Assembly (NCBI GenBank): GCA_023386635.1
Contig: JAEWJH010000066.1
Span: 3,026-67,025 of the forward strand
Origin: Pseudomonadota bacterium
Lineage (GTDB): Bacteria > Pseudomonadota > Alphaproteobacteria > Rhizobiales > Xanthobacteraceae
Reading direction: 5' to 3'
DNA length: 64,000 bases
In this document: piece after piece, positions 33,869 through 42,490 of the stretch
Layout of the letters: each line of letters opens with the position of its first letter
Numbering within the stretch: position 1 is the first letter of the stretch
Made by a program: the position numbers and the translations under genes
The notes under the pieces: generated by a model
Seen by the model: only the letters and a program-made list of their open reading frames with translations
Told to the model about the DNA's origin: nothing
Databases searched by the model: none

Positions 33869-34879
33869 ATGCGGATCGACGCCTATACCCATTTCATCCC
33901 GCCGAAATTTTTCGAGAAGCTGGTGGAGAGCGGCTTCGGCGATATCGGCAAGCGCATGCGCGGCGTGCCGTCGATCCACGACATGGATGTGCGAAACCGC
34001 GTGGTCGACAGCTTCGACAACTACGCGCAGATTCTGTCCTATCCGATGCCGCCGCTCGAATATCTGGCGGCGCCGGACAAGGTCGAGGACTACGCCAAGA
34101 TCGTCAATGACGGCTTCGCCGAGATCTGCGCACGGGATCCGAAGCGATATCCGGGCTGGGTCGCGCAGGCGCCGATGGGCGCACCGGACGCCGGCGTGCG
34201 CGAGGCCGAACGCGCGCTGAAGAACGGCGCGCTCGGTGTGCAGATTTACACAAACGTGCTCGGCAAGCCGATCGACCGCCCGGAGTTCGAGCCGTTCTTC
34301 GCGGCGATGAACGGCAACAAAAAGCCGGTCTGGCTACATCCGGCGCGCAACGCCAAGCATCCCGACTATATGGACGAGCCGAAATCGAAGTATGAAATCT
34401 GGTGGGCGCTCGGCTGGTCTTATGAGACCGCGGCGGCTATGTCGCGCCTCGTCTTCTCCAAGACGCTCGACAAATATCCGGACCTCAAGCTGATCGTGCA
34501 CCACTTCGGCGGCATCGTGCCGATGCTCGAGGGCCGCATCGGCCCCGGCTGGGACCAGATCGGCGCGCGCACCTCGGACGAAGACCTAGATGCGCTTCGC
34601 CGCAGCCTGAAGAAACGCCCGCTCGACTACTTCAAGCAGAATTTCCATGCCGACACCGCCACCTTCGGCGGCCGCGGCGCGGCGCTGTGCGGCTTCGACT
34701 TTTTCCCGATGGACCACATCATCTTCGCATCGGATTGCCCGTTTGATCCGGAGAAAGGTTCCGGCTACATCCGCGACACCATGCAGATCATCGACTCGAT
34801 GAATTTCGCGAAGGACGATCTCGACCGTCTGTATCGCGGCAATCTCGAAAAACTCACCGGCGTGACCTTCTTCCGTTAA
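33869..34879 (+). CDS. amidohydrolase family 2 protein, ACMSD-like
   Basis: A 336-residue TIM-barrel amidohydrolase related to ACMSD and gamma-resorcylate decarboxylase. Candidate metal and catalytic residues are His8 in DAYTHFIPP, His in WLHPARNAKHPDY, His-His in LIVHHFGG, and Asp in FASDCPFDPE. The usual HxH start is YxH here (Tyr6), so one canonical zinc ligand is replaced. Such enzymes decarboxylate aromatic or muconate-like acids or hydrate related rings. It starts at ATG 33869 after GAGGGG, 128 bases beyond iorB, and is followed 4 bases later by the monooxygenase gene. Confidence 0.83.
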   Translation: MRIDAYTHFIPPKFFEKLVESGFGDIGKRMRGVPSIHDMDVRNRVVDSFDNYAQILSYPMPPLEYLAAPDKVEDYAKIVNDGFAEICARDPKRYPGWVAQAPMGAPDAGVREAERALKNGALGVQIYTNVLGKPIDRPEFEPFFAAMNGNKKPVWLHPARNAKHPDYMDEPKSKYEIWWALGWSYETAAAMSRLVFSKTLDKYPDLKLIVHHFGGIVPMLEGRIGPGWDQIGARTSDEDLDALRRSLKKRPLDYFKQNFHADTATFGGRGAALCGFDFFPMDHIIFASDCPFDPEKGSGYIRDTMQIIDSMNFAKDDLDRLYRGNLEKLTGVTFFR

Positions 34880-34883
34880 TTCA

Positions 34884-36095
34884 ATGACCGCAAAGACGTC
34901 CAAACCCGTCGTCATCGCCGGCGCCGGTCCCACCGGCTTGATGTGCGCGATCGCGCTCGCCCGGCAGAACATTCCGGTCATCGTGTTCGAGGCGGAGCCC
35001 GCCCTCACCCACGATCTGCGCGCCGGCTCCTATCATCCGCCGACGCTGGAGATGATGGCGCCCTATGGCATCACCGCGCGGATGCACGAGACGGGTTTGC
35101 AGGTACGCGAATGGCAAATCCGCGACAAGCGCGGCGAATACATCGCGCAGTTCGATCTCGGTCTGCTCGCCGACGTCACGCCTTTTCCGTATCGGCTCCA
35201 CCTGGAACAACACCGCCTGACGCCGATCCAGCTCGACATTCTGCGCACGATTCCCGGCACGGAAGTCCACTTCGGTCATCGCGTCGCCGACTACACGCAG
35301 AACGGCGACGACGTTCGTGTCACCATCGAGGCGAACGGCGAGACACGCGAGATCGACGCGTCATGGCTGATCGGTGCCGACGGCGCGCGCAGCGTCGTGC
35401 GCAAGGGCACCGGCATCGAATTCGAGGGCTTCACCTGGCCGGAATATTTCGTCGTCGCCAGTACGCCTTATGATTTGGGCCAGCACGGCTTCACCATGAA
35501 CGCCTATGTGTCGGACCCGATCGAATGGGCCGCCGTGTTCAAGGTGCCGGACGACGGCCCGCCCGGCCTGTGGCGCGCGGCATTCTACGGCGATCCGCAA
35601 AAGTCGGACGAGGAACTGCTCGATCCGGCGAATATCGAGCGCGCGATGCAGTTGCTGGTGCAGCGCGATCAGACTTACGAGATCCGGTACAAGAGCATCT
35701 ATCGCGTGCATCAGCGCGTCGCGCAGAGCTTCATCCATGGCCGCGCGCTGCTCGCCGGCGACGCCGCGCATCTCAACAATCCGCTCGGCGGCTTTGGCCT
35801 CAACAGCGGCATCCATGATGCGATCAATCTCGCCGGCAAGCTCGGCCGCGTCTGGCACGGCGAGGACGAGGCGCTGCTCGGCGTCTATGACCGGCAGCGC
35901 CGCGCCGCGACCGTCGAGCAGGTGCAGAAGATGTCGATCCGCAACAAGCAATTGTTGCAGGAGCGCGATCCTGCCGTGCAGCGCCAGCACCTGACCGAAC
36001 TGATGGCTGTCGCCGCCGACCCGCAGCGCGCCCGGGCGCATGTCATGGAATCGTCCATGATCGGCGGCCTGCGCCGCGCCAATGCGGTGACATAA
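34884..36095 (+). CDS. FAD-dependent aromatic monooxygenase (PHBH fold)
   Basis: A 403-residue flavoprotein hydroxylase. The FAD motif is VIAGAGPTGLMCAIALA (about 10-26), the DG motif is ADGARSVVRK (about 168), and the second FAD motif is ALLAGDAAHLNNPLGGFGLN (about 290-310). These enzymes add one oxygen to phenolic acids using NAD(P)H. It is preceded by the amidohydrolase by 4 bases. Sequence of steps is inferred: decarboxylation or thioester release, then hydroxylation, feeding a dioxygenase such as PcaGH. The exact substrate is unknown. Confidence 0.87.
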   Translation: MTAKTSKPVVIAGAGPTGLMCAIALARQNIPVIVFEAEPALTHDLRAGSYHPPTLEMMAPYGITARMHETGLQVREWQIRDKRGEYIAQFDLGLLADVTPFPYRLHLEQHRLTPIQLDILRTIPGTEVHFGHRVADYTQNGDDVRVTIEANGETREIDASWLIGADGARSVVRKGTGIEFEGFTWPEYFVVASTPYDLGQHGFTMNAYVSDPIEWAAVFKVPDDGPPGLWRAAFYGDPQKSDEELLDPANIERAMQLLVQRDQTYEIRYKSIYRVHQRVAQSFIHGRALLAGDAAHLNNPLGGFGLNSGIHDAINLAGKLGRVWHGEDEALLGVYDRQRRAATVEQVQKMSIRNKQLLQERDPAVQRQHLTELMAVAADPQRARAHVMESSMIGGLRRANAVT

Positions 36096-36194
36096 GTCAT
36101 TCCGGGACGCCGCAGGCGGACCCGGAATCCAATCCAGGGGGAAGTCTTTGCATATCCGCATTCCGGACCCGTGCTCCGCACGTCCCGGAATGAC
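36096..36194. repeat. long intergenic inverted repeat, terminator/REP-like
   Basis: GTCATTCCGGGACG (36096-36109) and its exact complement CGTCCCGGAATGAC (36181-36194) flank 71 bases containing further GGACCCGG/TTCCGGACCC words. It starts immediately after the monooxygenase stop and probably ends that transcript or belongs to the REP family of this genome. Confidence 0.65.
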
Positions 36195-36274
36195 CGGCGA
36201 TTTTTCGCCGGGCGCTGTGGGTTACGGGAATGGCCCGTGAAACCCCGGTCCGCTTCTGCTAGCGTCCGCCGGTC

Positions 36275-39016
36275 ATGACCGCCGCCCGCGCCATTCGCCC
36301 CGAAATCGACGAAGACCCGCCGCCCGCGGAGCCGGTCAAGGCACCGGACGAGGTGGCACGTCCGACTCCGATGATGGAGCAGTATATCGAGATCAAGACC
36401 GCCAATCCGGACTGCCTGCTGTTCTACCGGATGGGCGATTTCTACGAACTGTTCTTCGACGACGCCGAAGTCGCCTCGCGCGCGCTCGGCATCATGCTGA
36501 CCAAGCGCGGCAAATATCTTGACAAGGACGTGCCGCTGTGCGGCGTGCCGATCCACCGTTCCGACGAATATCTGCACAAGCTGATCGCGCTTGGCCATCG
36601 CGTCGCCGTGTGCGAGCAGATGGAAGACCCGGCCGAGGCGAAGAAGCGCGGTGCGAAGGCCGTCGTGCGCCGCGACGTGGTACGGCTCGTCACGCCCGGC
36701 ACGCTGACCGAGGACACGCTGCTCGACGCGCGGCGCAACAACTATCTGCTCGCCGTGGCGCGTGCCCGCGCCGGCGAGACCGACAGCCGCTTCGGCCTCG
36801 CCTGGATCGACATCTCCACCGGTGAATTCCGTATCGCCGAATGCGAGCGCGGCGCGCTGGCGGCGGAGATCGCGCGCGTCGACCCCGGCGAAATCCTCGT
36901 CTCCGACGCGCTGTATTCCGACGCAGACCTCGCCGCGTTCTGGCGCGAGTTTCCCGCCGTGGTGCCGCTGGCGCGCGACGTGTTCGACGGCGCGAGCGCC
37001 GAGCGGCGGCTCACGGACTTTTTCGCGGTCGCGACCAGCGCCGCGTTCGGCGATCTGACGCGGCTCGAGCTCACCGCCGCCGCCGCCTGCATCAGCTATG
37101 TGGAGCGCACGCAGATCGGCAAACGCCCGCCGCTGTCGCCGCCGCTGCGCGAGCAGGCCGGCGCCACCATGGCAATCGATCAGGCGACGCGCGCCAATCT
37201 CGAACTGATGCGCACGCTGGGTGGCGAACGCGCGGGCTCGCTGCTCGCGGCCATCGACCGCACGGTGACCTCAGCCGGCTCGCGCCTGTTGGCGCAGCGG
37301 CTCGCCGCGCCGCTCACCGATGTGGACGTGATCCGCCGCCGGCACGACGCGGTAGAATTCCTGGTCACGCAGGCAGCCTTGCGCGCCGATCTGCGCGCGG
37401 CCCTCGACCGCGCGCCCGATCTTGCCCGCGCCCTCTCCCGCATCGTGCTCGGCCGGGCCGGGCCGCGCGACCTCGCCGGGATTCGCGACGGGCTGATCGC
37501 TGCTAACGATCTGGCGGGCCGCTTGTCATCGCTTCCTGATGCGCCGGCCGATCTCGCGGATGCCGCCGCGGCCTGCGCTGGTGTCGATAAGGCAATTGCG
37601 AGCGAGCTCGCCGCCGCGCTCGACGACGAACTGCCGCTGTTCAAGCGCGATGGCGGCTTCATTCGACCCACCTACAGCACGACACTCGACGAGACCCGCG
37701 CGCTGCGCGACGAGGCGCGCCGCGTCATCGCCGCGCTGCAGGCGCGCTACGCCGACGAGACCGGCATCAAGATATTGAAGATCCGGCACAACAATGTGCT
37801 CGGCTATTTCGTCGAGGTGACGGCGCAGCACGGCGACAAGCTGATGGCCGCGCCGCTGAACCAGACCTTCATCCACCGGCAGACGCTCGCCGGGCAGGTG
37901 CGGTTCACCACCACCGAGCTTGGCGAACTGGAAGCGAAGATCGCCAGCGCCGGCGACCGCGCGCTCGGTCTCGAACTGGAGATGTTCGAAACGCTCGCCA
38001 CGAGCATCACCGCAGCGAGCGAGCCGATCAAGGCGGCGGCGCAGGCCCTCGCCGCGCTCGACGTCACCGCCGCGCTGGCGACGCTCGCCGCCGAACGCAA
38101 CTATGTGCGCCCGCAGATCGACGCCTCGCTCGCCTTCGAGATCGACGGCGGCCGCCATCCGGTGGTGGAGCAGGCGCTGGCGCGCGACGGCGGCGCATTC
38201 GTCGCCAACGACAGCAATCTCTCGCCGCCCAGCGGACACGAAGCCGGGCGCATCTGGCTCATCACCGGCCCGAACATGGCCGGTAAATCGACCTTCCTGC
38301 GCCAGAACGCGCTTATCGCGCTGCTCGCGCAGATGGGCAGCTTCGTACCGGCAAAACGCGCGTATATCGGCGTGGTCGATCGCCTGTTTTCGCGCGTCGG
38401 CGCGGCCGACGATCTCGCGCGCGGCCGCTCCACCTTCATGGTGGAAATGGTGGAGACCGCCGCGATTCTCAATCAGGCCGGCGCGCGGGCTCTCGTCATC
38501 CTCGACGAGATCGGCCGCGGTACCGCGACCTTCGACGGCTTGTCGATCGCCTGGGCGTCGATCGAGCATCTGCATGAGCAGAACCGCTGCCGCGCGCTGT
38601 TCGCCACGCATTATCATGAACTGACCGCGCTCGCGGCGCGGCTGCCGCGCCTGCTGAACGCAACGGTGAAGGTGAAGGAGTGGCAGGGCGAGGTCGTGTT
38701 CCTGCACGAAGTCGGCCCCGGCGCGGCGGACCGCTCCTACGGCATCCAGGTGGCGAAACTCGCCGGCCTGCCGCCGCCGGTGATCGCGCGCGCGCAGGAG
38801 GTGCTGTCGAAGCTGGAAGCCGAAGACCGCGCGACTCCAAAAGGCTTCGACGACCTGCCGCTGTTCGCCGCGACGCCGCGCGCGCAGCCGACGCAGGAAG
38901 CCGATCCTGTCGCAGCCGCGGTCAAGGCCGCGCTTGAGATTTTATCGCCCGACGACCTGTCGCCGCGCGAGGCGCTGGAAGCGCTCTATCGGCTCAAAGG
39001 CGCGTTGCGCAATTGA
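36275..39016 (+). CDS. mutS: DNA mismatch repair protein MutS
   Basis: A 913-residue mismatch-recognition ATPase. The mismatch-reading motif is GDFYELF with Phe56 and Glu58. The ATPase domain has Walker A GPNMAGKST (about 664-672), ARGRSTFMVEM, Walker B ALVILDEIGRGTATFDG, and ATHYHELT. Full length for the MutS1 family. It acts with MutL in post-replicative repair. It starts at ATG 36275. It is convergent with a membrane-protein gene, one base separating the two. Confidence 0.98.
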   Translation: MTAARAIRPEIDEDPPPAEPVKAPDEVARPTPMMEQYIEIKTANPDCLLFYRMGDFYELFFDDAEVASRALGIMLTKRGKYLDKDVPLCGVPIHRSDEYLHKLIALGHRVAVCEQMEDPAEAKKRGAKAVVRRDVVRLVTPGTLTEDTLLDARRNNYLLAVARARAGETDSRFGLAWIDISTGEFRIAECERGALAAEIARVDPGEILVSDALYSDADLAAFWREFPAVVPLARDVFDGASAERRLTDFFAVATSAAFGDLTRLELTAAAACISYVERTQIGKRPPLSPPLREQAGATMAIDQATRANLELMRTLGGERAGSLLAAIDRTVTSAGSRLLAQRLAAPLTDVDVIRRRHDAVEFLVTQAALRADLRAALDRAPDLARALSRIVLGRAGPRDLAGIRDGLIAANDLAGRLSSLPDAPADLADAAAACAGVDKAIASELAAALDDELPLFKRDGGFIRPTYSTTLDETRALRDEARRVIAALQARYADETGIKILKIRHNNVLGYFVEVTAQHGDKLMAAPLNQTFIHRQTLAGQVRFTTTELGELEAKIASAGDRALGLELEMFETLATSITAASEPIKAAAQALAALDVTAALATLAAERNYVRPQIDASLAFEIDGGRHPVVEQALARDGGAFVANDSNLSPPSGHEAGRIWLITGPNMAGKSTFLRQNALIALLAQMGSFVPAKRAYIGVVDRLFSRVGAADDLARGRSTFMVEMVETAAILNQAGARALVILDEIGRGTATFDGLSIAWASIEHLHEQNRCRALFATHYHELTALAARLPRLLNATVKVKEWQGEVVFLHEVGPGAADRSYGIQVAKLAGLPPPVIARAQEVLSKLEAEDRATPKGFDDLPLFAATPRAQPTQEADPVAAAVKAALEILSPDDLSPREALEALYRLKGALRN

Positions 39017-39017
39017 T

Positions 39018-39815
39018 TCATCCGCGCCGCTGCCGCGCGCGCTGCACGCCGATCACCAGAAAACTCCAGCCGAGCGATACGCAAAAGCCGAGCAGCAGCG
39101 CGATCACCGGGCCGAACGGCACCACCGTCACCGACAACGTCCACAGCGCGCTGCCGAACCCGACAAAGCCGAGAATGGTGTTGGCGAACACGGTCGCGAC
39201 CGCCGGGCCGCCGACCCGCGTATGCAGGATCACCGCGACGCTGCTGAGCACGATCGGAAACACCGCGAGCGGCCCGGTCCAGCGCGGACCGATGCTGAAA
39301 CTGAGACCGACCACCAGCGCGACCAGCAGCGCCACCGAGCCTGCGCGCAGCGCCATGTCGTACCAATAGGTGCGCAAGCGCGGCATCGACACGACGGGAA
39401 GTTGCCGTGCCAGAGAAAAGCAGACAAGGATCGCGACGGCATTGAGCAGGAACACTTCGAGCGGAGTCCACGTCACCGCCTGCAGCACGGTGACCAGGGC
39501 GAACCACACGACAAGCGCGATGCCGAGACTGACCAGCAAACCGCAACGGCGCGCCAGCACTGCATAGACCAGCGAGAACACCGCGAGCGCCGCCGTGGTC
39601 GCGGCGCTCATCAGCGCGCTGGTCGCGAGAAACGACGAATCGTGATCGAGCGCGAGGAAGACATATGTCGGGCCGGTCGAGACCGGCAGCGTCGCCACCA
39701 TGGCACCGATCAACGGACCCATCCGCTCGGCGACAATGGTCGCGCCCAGCACGAAGCCGGCGGTGACCGCCATCTTCAGGATCAGCGCAAGCCAGAACAG
39801 GATATCAGGGGACAT
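39018..39815 (-). CDS. multi-pass membrane protein of unknown function
   Basis: A 265-residue hydrophobic protein with about seven or eight predicted helices. I recognise no named family. Distinct segments are ATLPVSTGPTYVFLALDHD in the first third and LHTRVGGPAVATVFANTILG in the last third. No metal or catalytic motif is evident. It is convergent with mutS (1-base gap) and lies upstream, on the same strand, of nothing obviously related. It could be a small-molecule exporter or an AbrB-like/UPF membrane protein. Confidence 0.65.
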   Translation of the reverse strand: MSPDILFWLALILKMAVTAGFVLGATIVAERMGPLIGAMVATLPVSTGPTYVFLALDHDSSFLATSALMSAATTAALAVFSLVYAVLARRCGLLVSLGIALVVWFALVTVLQAVTWTPLEVFLLNAVAILVCFSLARQLPVVSMPRLRTYWYDMALRAGSVALLVALVVGLSFSIGPRWTGPLAVFPIVLSSVAVILHTRVGGPAVATVFANTILGFVGFGSALWTLSVTVVPFGPVIALLLGFCVSLGWSFLVIGVQRARQRRG

Positions 39816-39855
39816 GGCATCGTCTCTCCCTCCCCGCAGGCAGGGAGAGGCAAAA

Positions 39856-40365
39856 TCAGGCGCGCTTCATCGACACATCGACCGGCGGGCCGCTCTTGAT
39901 CGTCTGATAGACGACGCAATAGCGCTCCGTCAGTTTCAGCAACTGGTCGAGCTTGTCCTGCGGCGCATCGGTATCGAGTTCGAACCGCAGACGGATCTGC
40001 GCGAAGCCGACCGGCGCATCCTTGGCGACGCCGAGCGTACCGCGGAAATCGAGATCGCCTTCGGCGAACACATGTCCGGCGCGCAGCGGAATTTCCAGCG
40101 CGGTCGCTACCGCCTTCACCGTGACGCCGGCGCAGGCCACCAGCGCCTCCAGCAGCATATCGCCGGAGCACAATTCGAGCCCGGAGCCGCCGGTCGCCGG
40201 ATGCAGCCCCGCCACCGCGAGCGCGCGGCCGGTCTCGACTTTGCAGGCAATGTTGGTGTCGTCGAGCGCGCCCTTGGCTTTGAGCGTGATGAACGCGGCC
40301 TTGGCGTCGGTCTTGTATTTGTCCTTGATCGGCGCCTGCATCGCGCGCAGCCCGGCAGCGTCCAT
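39856..40365 (-). CDS. OsmC family protein
   Basis: A 169-residue OsmC/Ohr-fold protein. The ATG at 40365 follows AAGGAG and is preferred to an upstream GTG. It has Cys66 and Cys78 in ELCSGDMLLEALVACAG, placing one cysteine at the start of the central helix. In Ohr/OsmC peroxidases two cysteines form the peroxidatic pair, but the second here is unusually close, so hydroperoxide activity is uncertain. The C-terminal RYCVVYQTIKSGPPVDVSM is typical of the family. Confidence 0.85.
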   Translation of the reverse strand: MDAAGLRAMQAPIKDKYKTDAKAAFITLKAKGALDDTNIACKVETGRALAVAGLHPATGGSGLELCSGDMLLEALVACAGVTVKAVATALEIPLRAGHVFAEGDLDFRGTLGVAKDAPVGFAQIRLRFELDTDAPQDKLDQLLKLTERYCVVYQTIKSGPPVDVSMKRA

Positions 40366-40393
40366 CGTCGTCTCCTTCTTCACACTGTCACAA

Positions 40394-40500
40394 GGTCATG
40401 GCCGGGTTTGTCCCGGCCATCCCGAAACGATGGCACCGTGCTCACCGGGTCGGGATCACCGGGGCACGCCGCTCTGCGGCGGCCCGGTGATGACGGGATT
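40394..40500. repeat. REP-like palindromic element
   Basis: It contains ATGGCCGGG-TTTGT-CCCGGCCAT (40398-40420) and ATCACCGGG (40455-40463) / CCCGGTGAT (40483-40491). The second pair has the same arms as the element at 14672-14706. It fills the gap between the alcohol dehydrogenase stop and the osmC start. Confidence 0.7.
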
Positions 40501-40503
40501 AGG

Positions 40504-41559
40504 CTAAGGCGTCAACACCACGCGGCCGACAACATTCCCGGCCTTGAGCGCCATCAGCGCATCGTTGGCCTCGTCCAGCGGACGGGTCTTGATCGGAAAC
40601 GACGGCGCGCCGGTGCGGGACACGAGATCGAGCAATTCCTGCAATTCCGGATGGCTGCCCACATAAGAGCCCTGGATGGTCATGGCCCGCATCGGGAAAT
40701 AGGGCGTCGGGATCGTCAGCTCACCGCCGAAGAAGCCGACGATGACGATCTTGCCGGCTTTCGGGACCAGCGCATCGATGGCGAGCTTCACCGTGTCGCC
40801 GGCGCCGACAAAATCCACCACCGCCGCCGCACCGCCGCCGGTCGCGGCGATGATCTGCTGCGCGGCGTCGGGCGCCTTGCCATCGATGGCCGCGAGCGCG
40901 CCGGCATCCAGCGCCGCCTGACGCTTCGTCGAATCGATATCGACCACCACCGCGCCCTTGCCGCCCATGGCCTTGACCAGCAGCAGCCCCATGAGGCCGA
41001 CACCGCCCGCACCCATGATGACGATGGGATTCTCGGCCATCACCGAGGCGACCTTCTTCAGCGCGCCGTAGGCTGTGAGGCCGGAGCACGCGAGCGGCGC
41101 CGCCTGCTCCGGCGTCAACGAACCGATACCGAACAGGTGCCGCGGATGCGGCACGACGAGATAGTCGGCATAGCCGCCATTGGAGAACACGCCGAGATTG
41201 CGTGGCGTCCGGCACAGATTGTCCTCGCCGCGCTGGCAGGCCGCGCAGGTTCCGCAGCCGATCCACGGATTGACCAGCACGGTATCGCCGATGGTGACGC
41301 CCTGTGCGTCCGGGCCGGCGGCAACGATCTGGCCGACATTCTCGTGGCCGAGCGTCAGCGGCAGCTTGATGCCGCGGTCGAGCAATTGCAGGCGCTTGCC
41401 GCCGCCGAGTTCGTAATAGCCGTCCCAGATATGCAGATCGCTGTGGCAGACGCCGGATGCCTTGACCTTGAGCAGCACCTGGGTGCCGACGGGTTGCGGC
41501 GTCGGTTCCTCCACCAGGGTGAGCGGCGCGCCGCACTGGCAAACCTTGTAACTGCGCAT
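40504..41559 (-). CDS. zinc-dependent NAD(P) alcohol dehydrogenase
   Basis: A 351-residue medium-chain dehydrogenase. Catalytic zinc ligands are Cys in GVCHSDLH and His-Glu in LGHENVG. The structural zinc lobe is CGTCAACQRGEDNLC with four Cys. The Rossmann motif is VIMGAGGVGLMGLLL. The start is ATG 41559 after GAGG; a GTG seven codons upstream is less likely. It oxidises an alcohol or reduces an aldehyde of unknown identity. The long loop GGGKRLQLLDRGIK is characteristic of a proteobacterial ADH subgroup. Confidence 0.9.
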   Translation of the reverse strand: MRSYKVCQCGAPLTLVEEPTPQPVGTQVLLKVKASGVCHSDLHIWDGYYELGGGKRLQLLDRGIKLPLTLGHENVGQIVAAGPDAQGVTIGDTVLVNPWIGCGTCAACQRGEDNLCRTPRNLGVFSNGGYADYLVVPHPRHLFGIGSLTPEQAAPLACSGLTAYGALKKVASVMAENPIVIMGAGGVGLMGLLLVKAMGGKGAVVVDIDSTKRQAALDAGALAAIDGKAPDAAQQIIAATGGGAAAVVDFVGAGDTVKLAIDALVPKAGKIVIVGFFGGELTIPTPYFPMRAMTIQGSYVGSHPELQELLDLVSRTGAPSFPIKTRPLDEANDALMALKAGNVVGRVVLTP

Positions 41560-41620
41560 GATGACCTCGGCGTACGGCACCGGACTGCGTGTGCCGGCTG
41601 GTTTTCGATGGTCGCGTTGT

Positions 41621-41653
41621 CTTCAGGCGAACCGGTGACCCCTTCGCTTGAAG
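41621..41653. terminator. hairpin downstream of the ssu-type operon
   Basis: CTTCAGGCGAA (41621-41631) and TTCGCTTGAAG (41643-41653) form an 11-bp stem with one mismatch and an 11-base loop. It lies 30 bases past the ABC ATPase stop. There is no T-run, so it may instead act upstream of the alcohol dehydrogenase gene. Confidence 0.4.
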
Positions 41654-41683
41654 ACGCTCCAGTCTAGCGAGCACCGCGCGCCG

Positions 41684-42490
41684 CTACCACCACATCGCCG
41701 CGCCCGGATCGGCCTTGGTCTCGGCGAAATCCTGCGACTTTCGATCAAGCGAGCGATCAAGTGCCGCCAGCACCCGCCGCTTGGCGAAGTCGAATGCCGC
41801 CGACTGGCGGTCGCGCGGACGCGGCAGGTCGCAGACGATCTCCTCGAAAATGCGGCCCGGACGCGGCCGCATCACCAGCACCCGGTCGGCCAGCACCACC
41901 GCTTCGTCGACATCGTGCGTCACCAGCAGCAGCGTCGGCCGCGAATCCGCCCACAGATCGAGCAGATGGTCCTGCAGATCGGCGCGGGTGAAAGCGTCGA
42001 GCGCGGAGAATGGTTCATCGAGCAGCAGCACCTCGGGGCGCGGCACCAGCGCGCGTGCGAGCGCAACACGCTGCGCCTGGCCGCCGGAGAGTTCGCGCGG
42101 CCAGACGCCGGCCTTGTCGGCAAGGCCGACGCGCGCCAGCGCAGCACGCACGCGCGTTTCGCGTTCCGCCGACGACAAGCCTTCCAGCCCGAAGCCGACA
42201 TTGTCAGCGACAGTGAGCCACGGCAGCAGCCGGGGCTCCTGAAACACGATGCCGATCTTTTCGTGCGGCGCATGGATGGTGACGCCGCCGAGCGTCACGT
42301 CGCCGCTCGACGCCACATCGAGACCGCACACCGCGCGCAGCAAGGTGGACTTGCCGCAACCGGAGCCGCCGACGATGGCGAGAATTTCGCCGGGCTGCAC
42401 CGTGACACTCACGGTTTCAAGCGCGTGCACGCCGTTGGGATAGACTTTCGAGACCTGGTCGAGCACCAGCGTGTCGCGCGCTTGTGTCAC
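41684..42490 (-). CDS. ssuB: ABC transporter ATPase, nitrate/sulfonate/taurine (SsuB/TauB) type
   Basis: A 268-residue ATPase. It has Walker A VGGSGCGKSTLLRAV (about 37-51), Q-loop GIVFQEPRLLPWLTV, signature LSGGQAQRVALARAL, Walker B VLLLDEPFSALD and the His switch LLVTHDVDEA. The stop-side neighbour is the ADH gene. Its start overlaps the permease stop by 4 bases. It powers import of a sulfonate-type or related anion. The exact substrate within the NitT/TauT family cannot be set from sequence. Confidence 0.9.
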   Translation of the reverse strand: MTQARDTLVLDQVSKVYPNGVHALETVSVTVQPGEILAIVGGSGCGKSTLLRAVCGLDVASSGDVTLGGVTIHAPHEKIGIVFQEPRLLPWLTVADNVGFGLEGLSSAERETRVRAALARVGLADKAGVWPRELSGGQAQRVALARALVPRPEVLLLDEPFSALDAFTRADLQDHLLDLWADSRPTLLLVTHDVDEAVVLADRVLVMRPRPGRIFEEIVCDLPRPRDRQSAAFDFAKRRVLAALDRSLDRKSQDFAETKADPGAAMWW

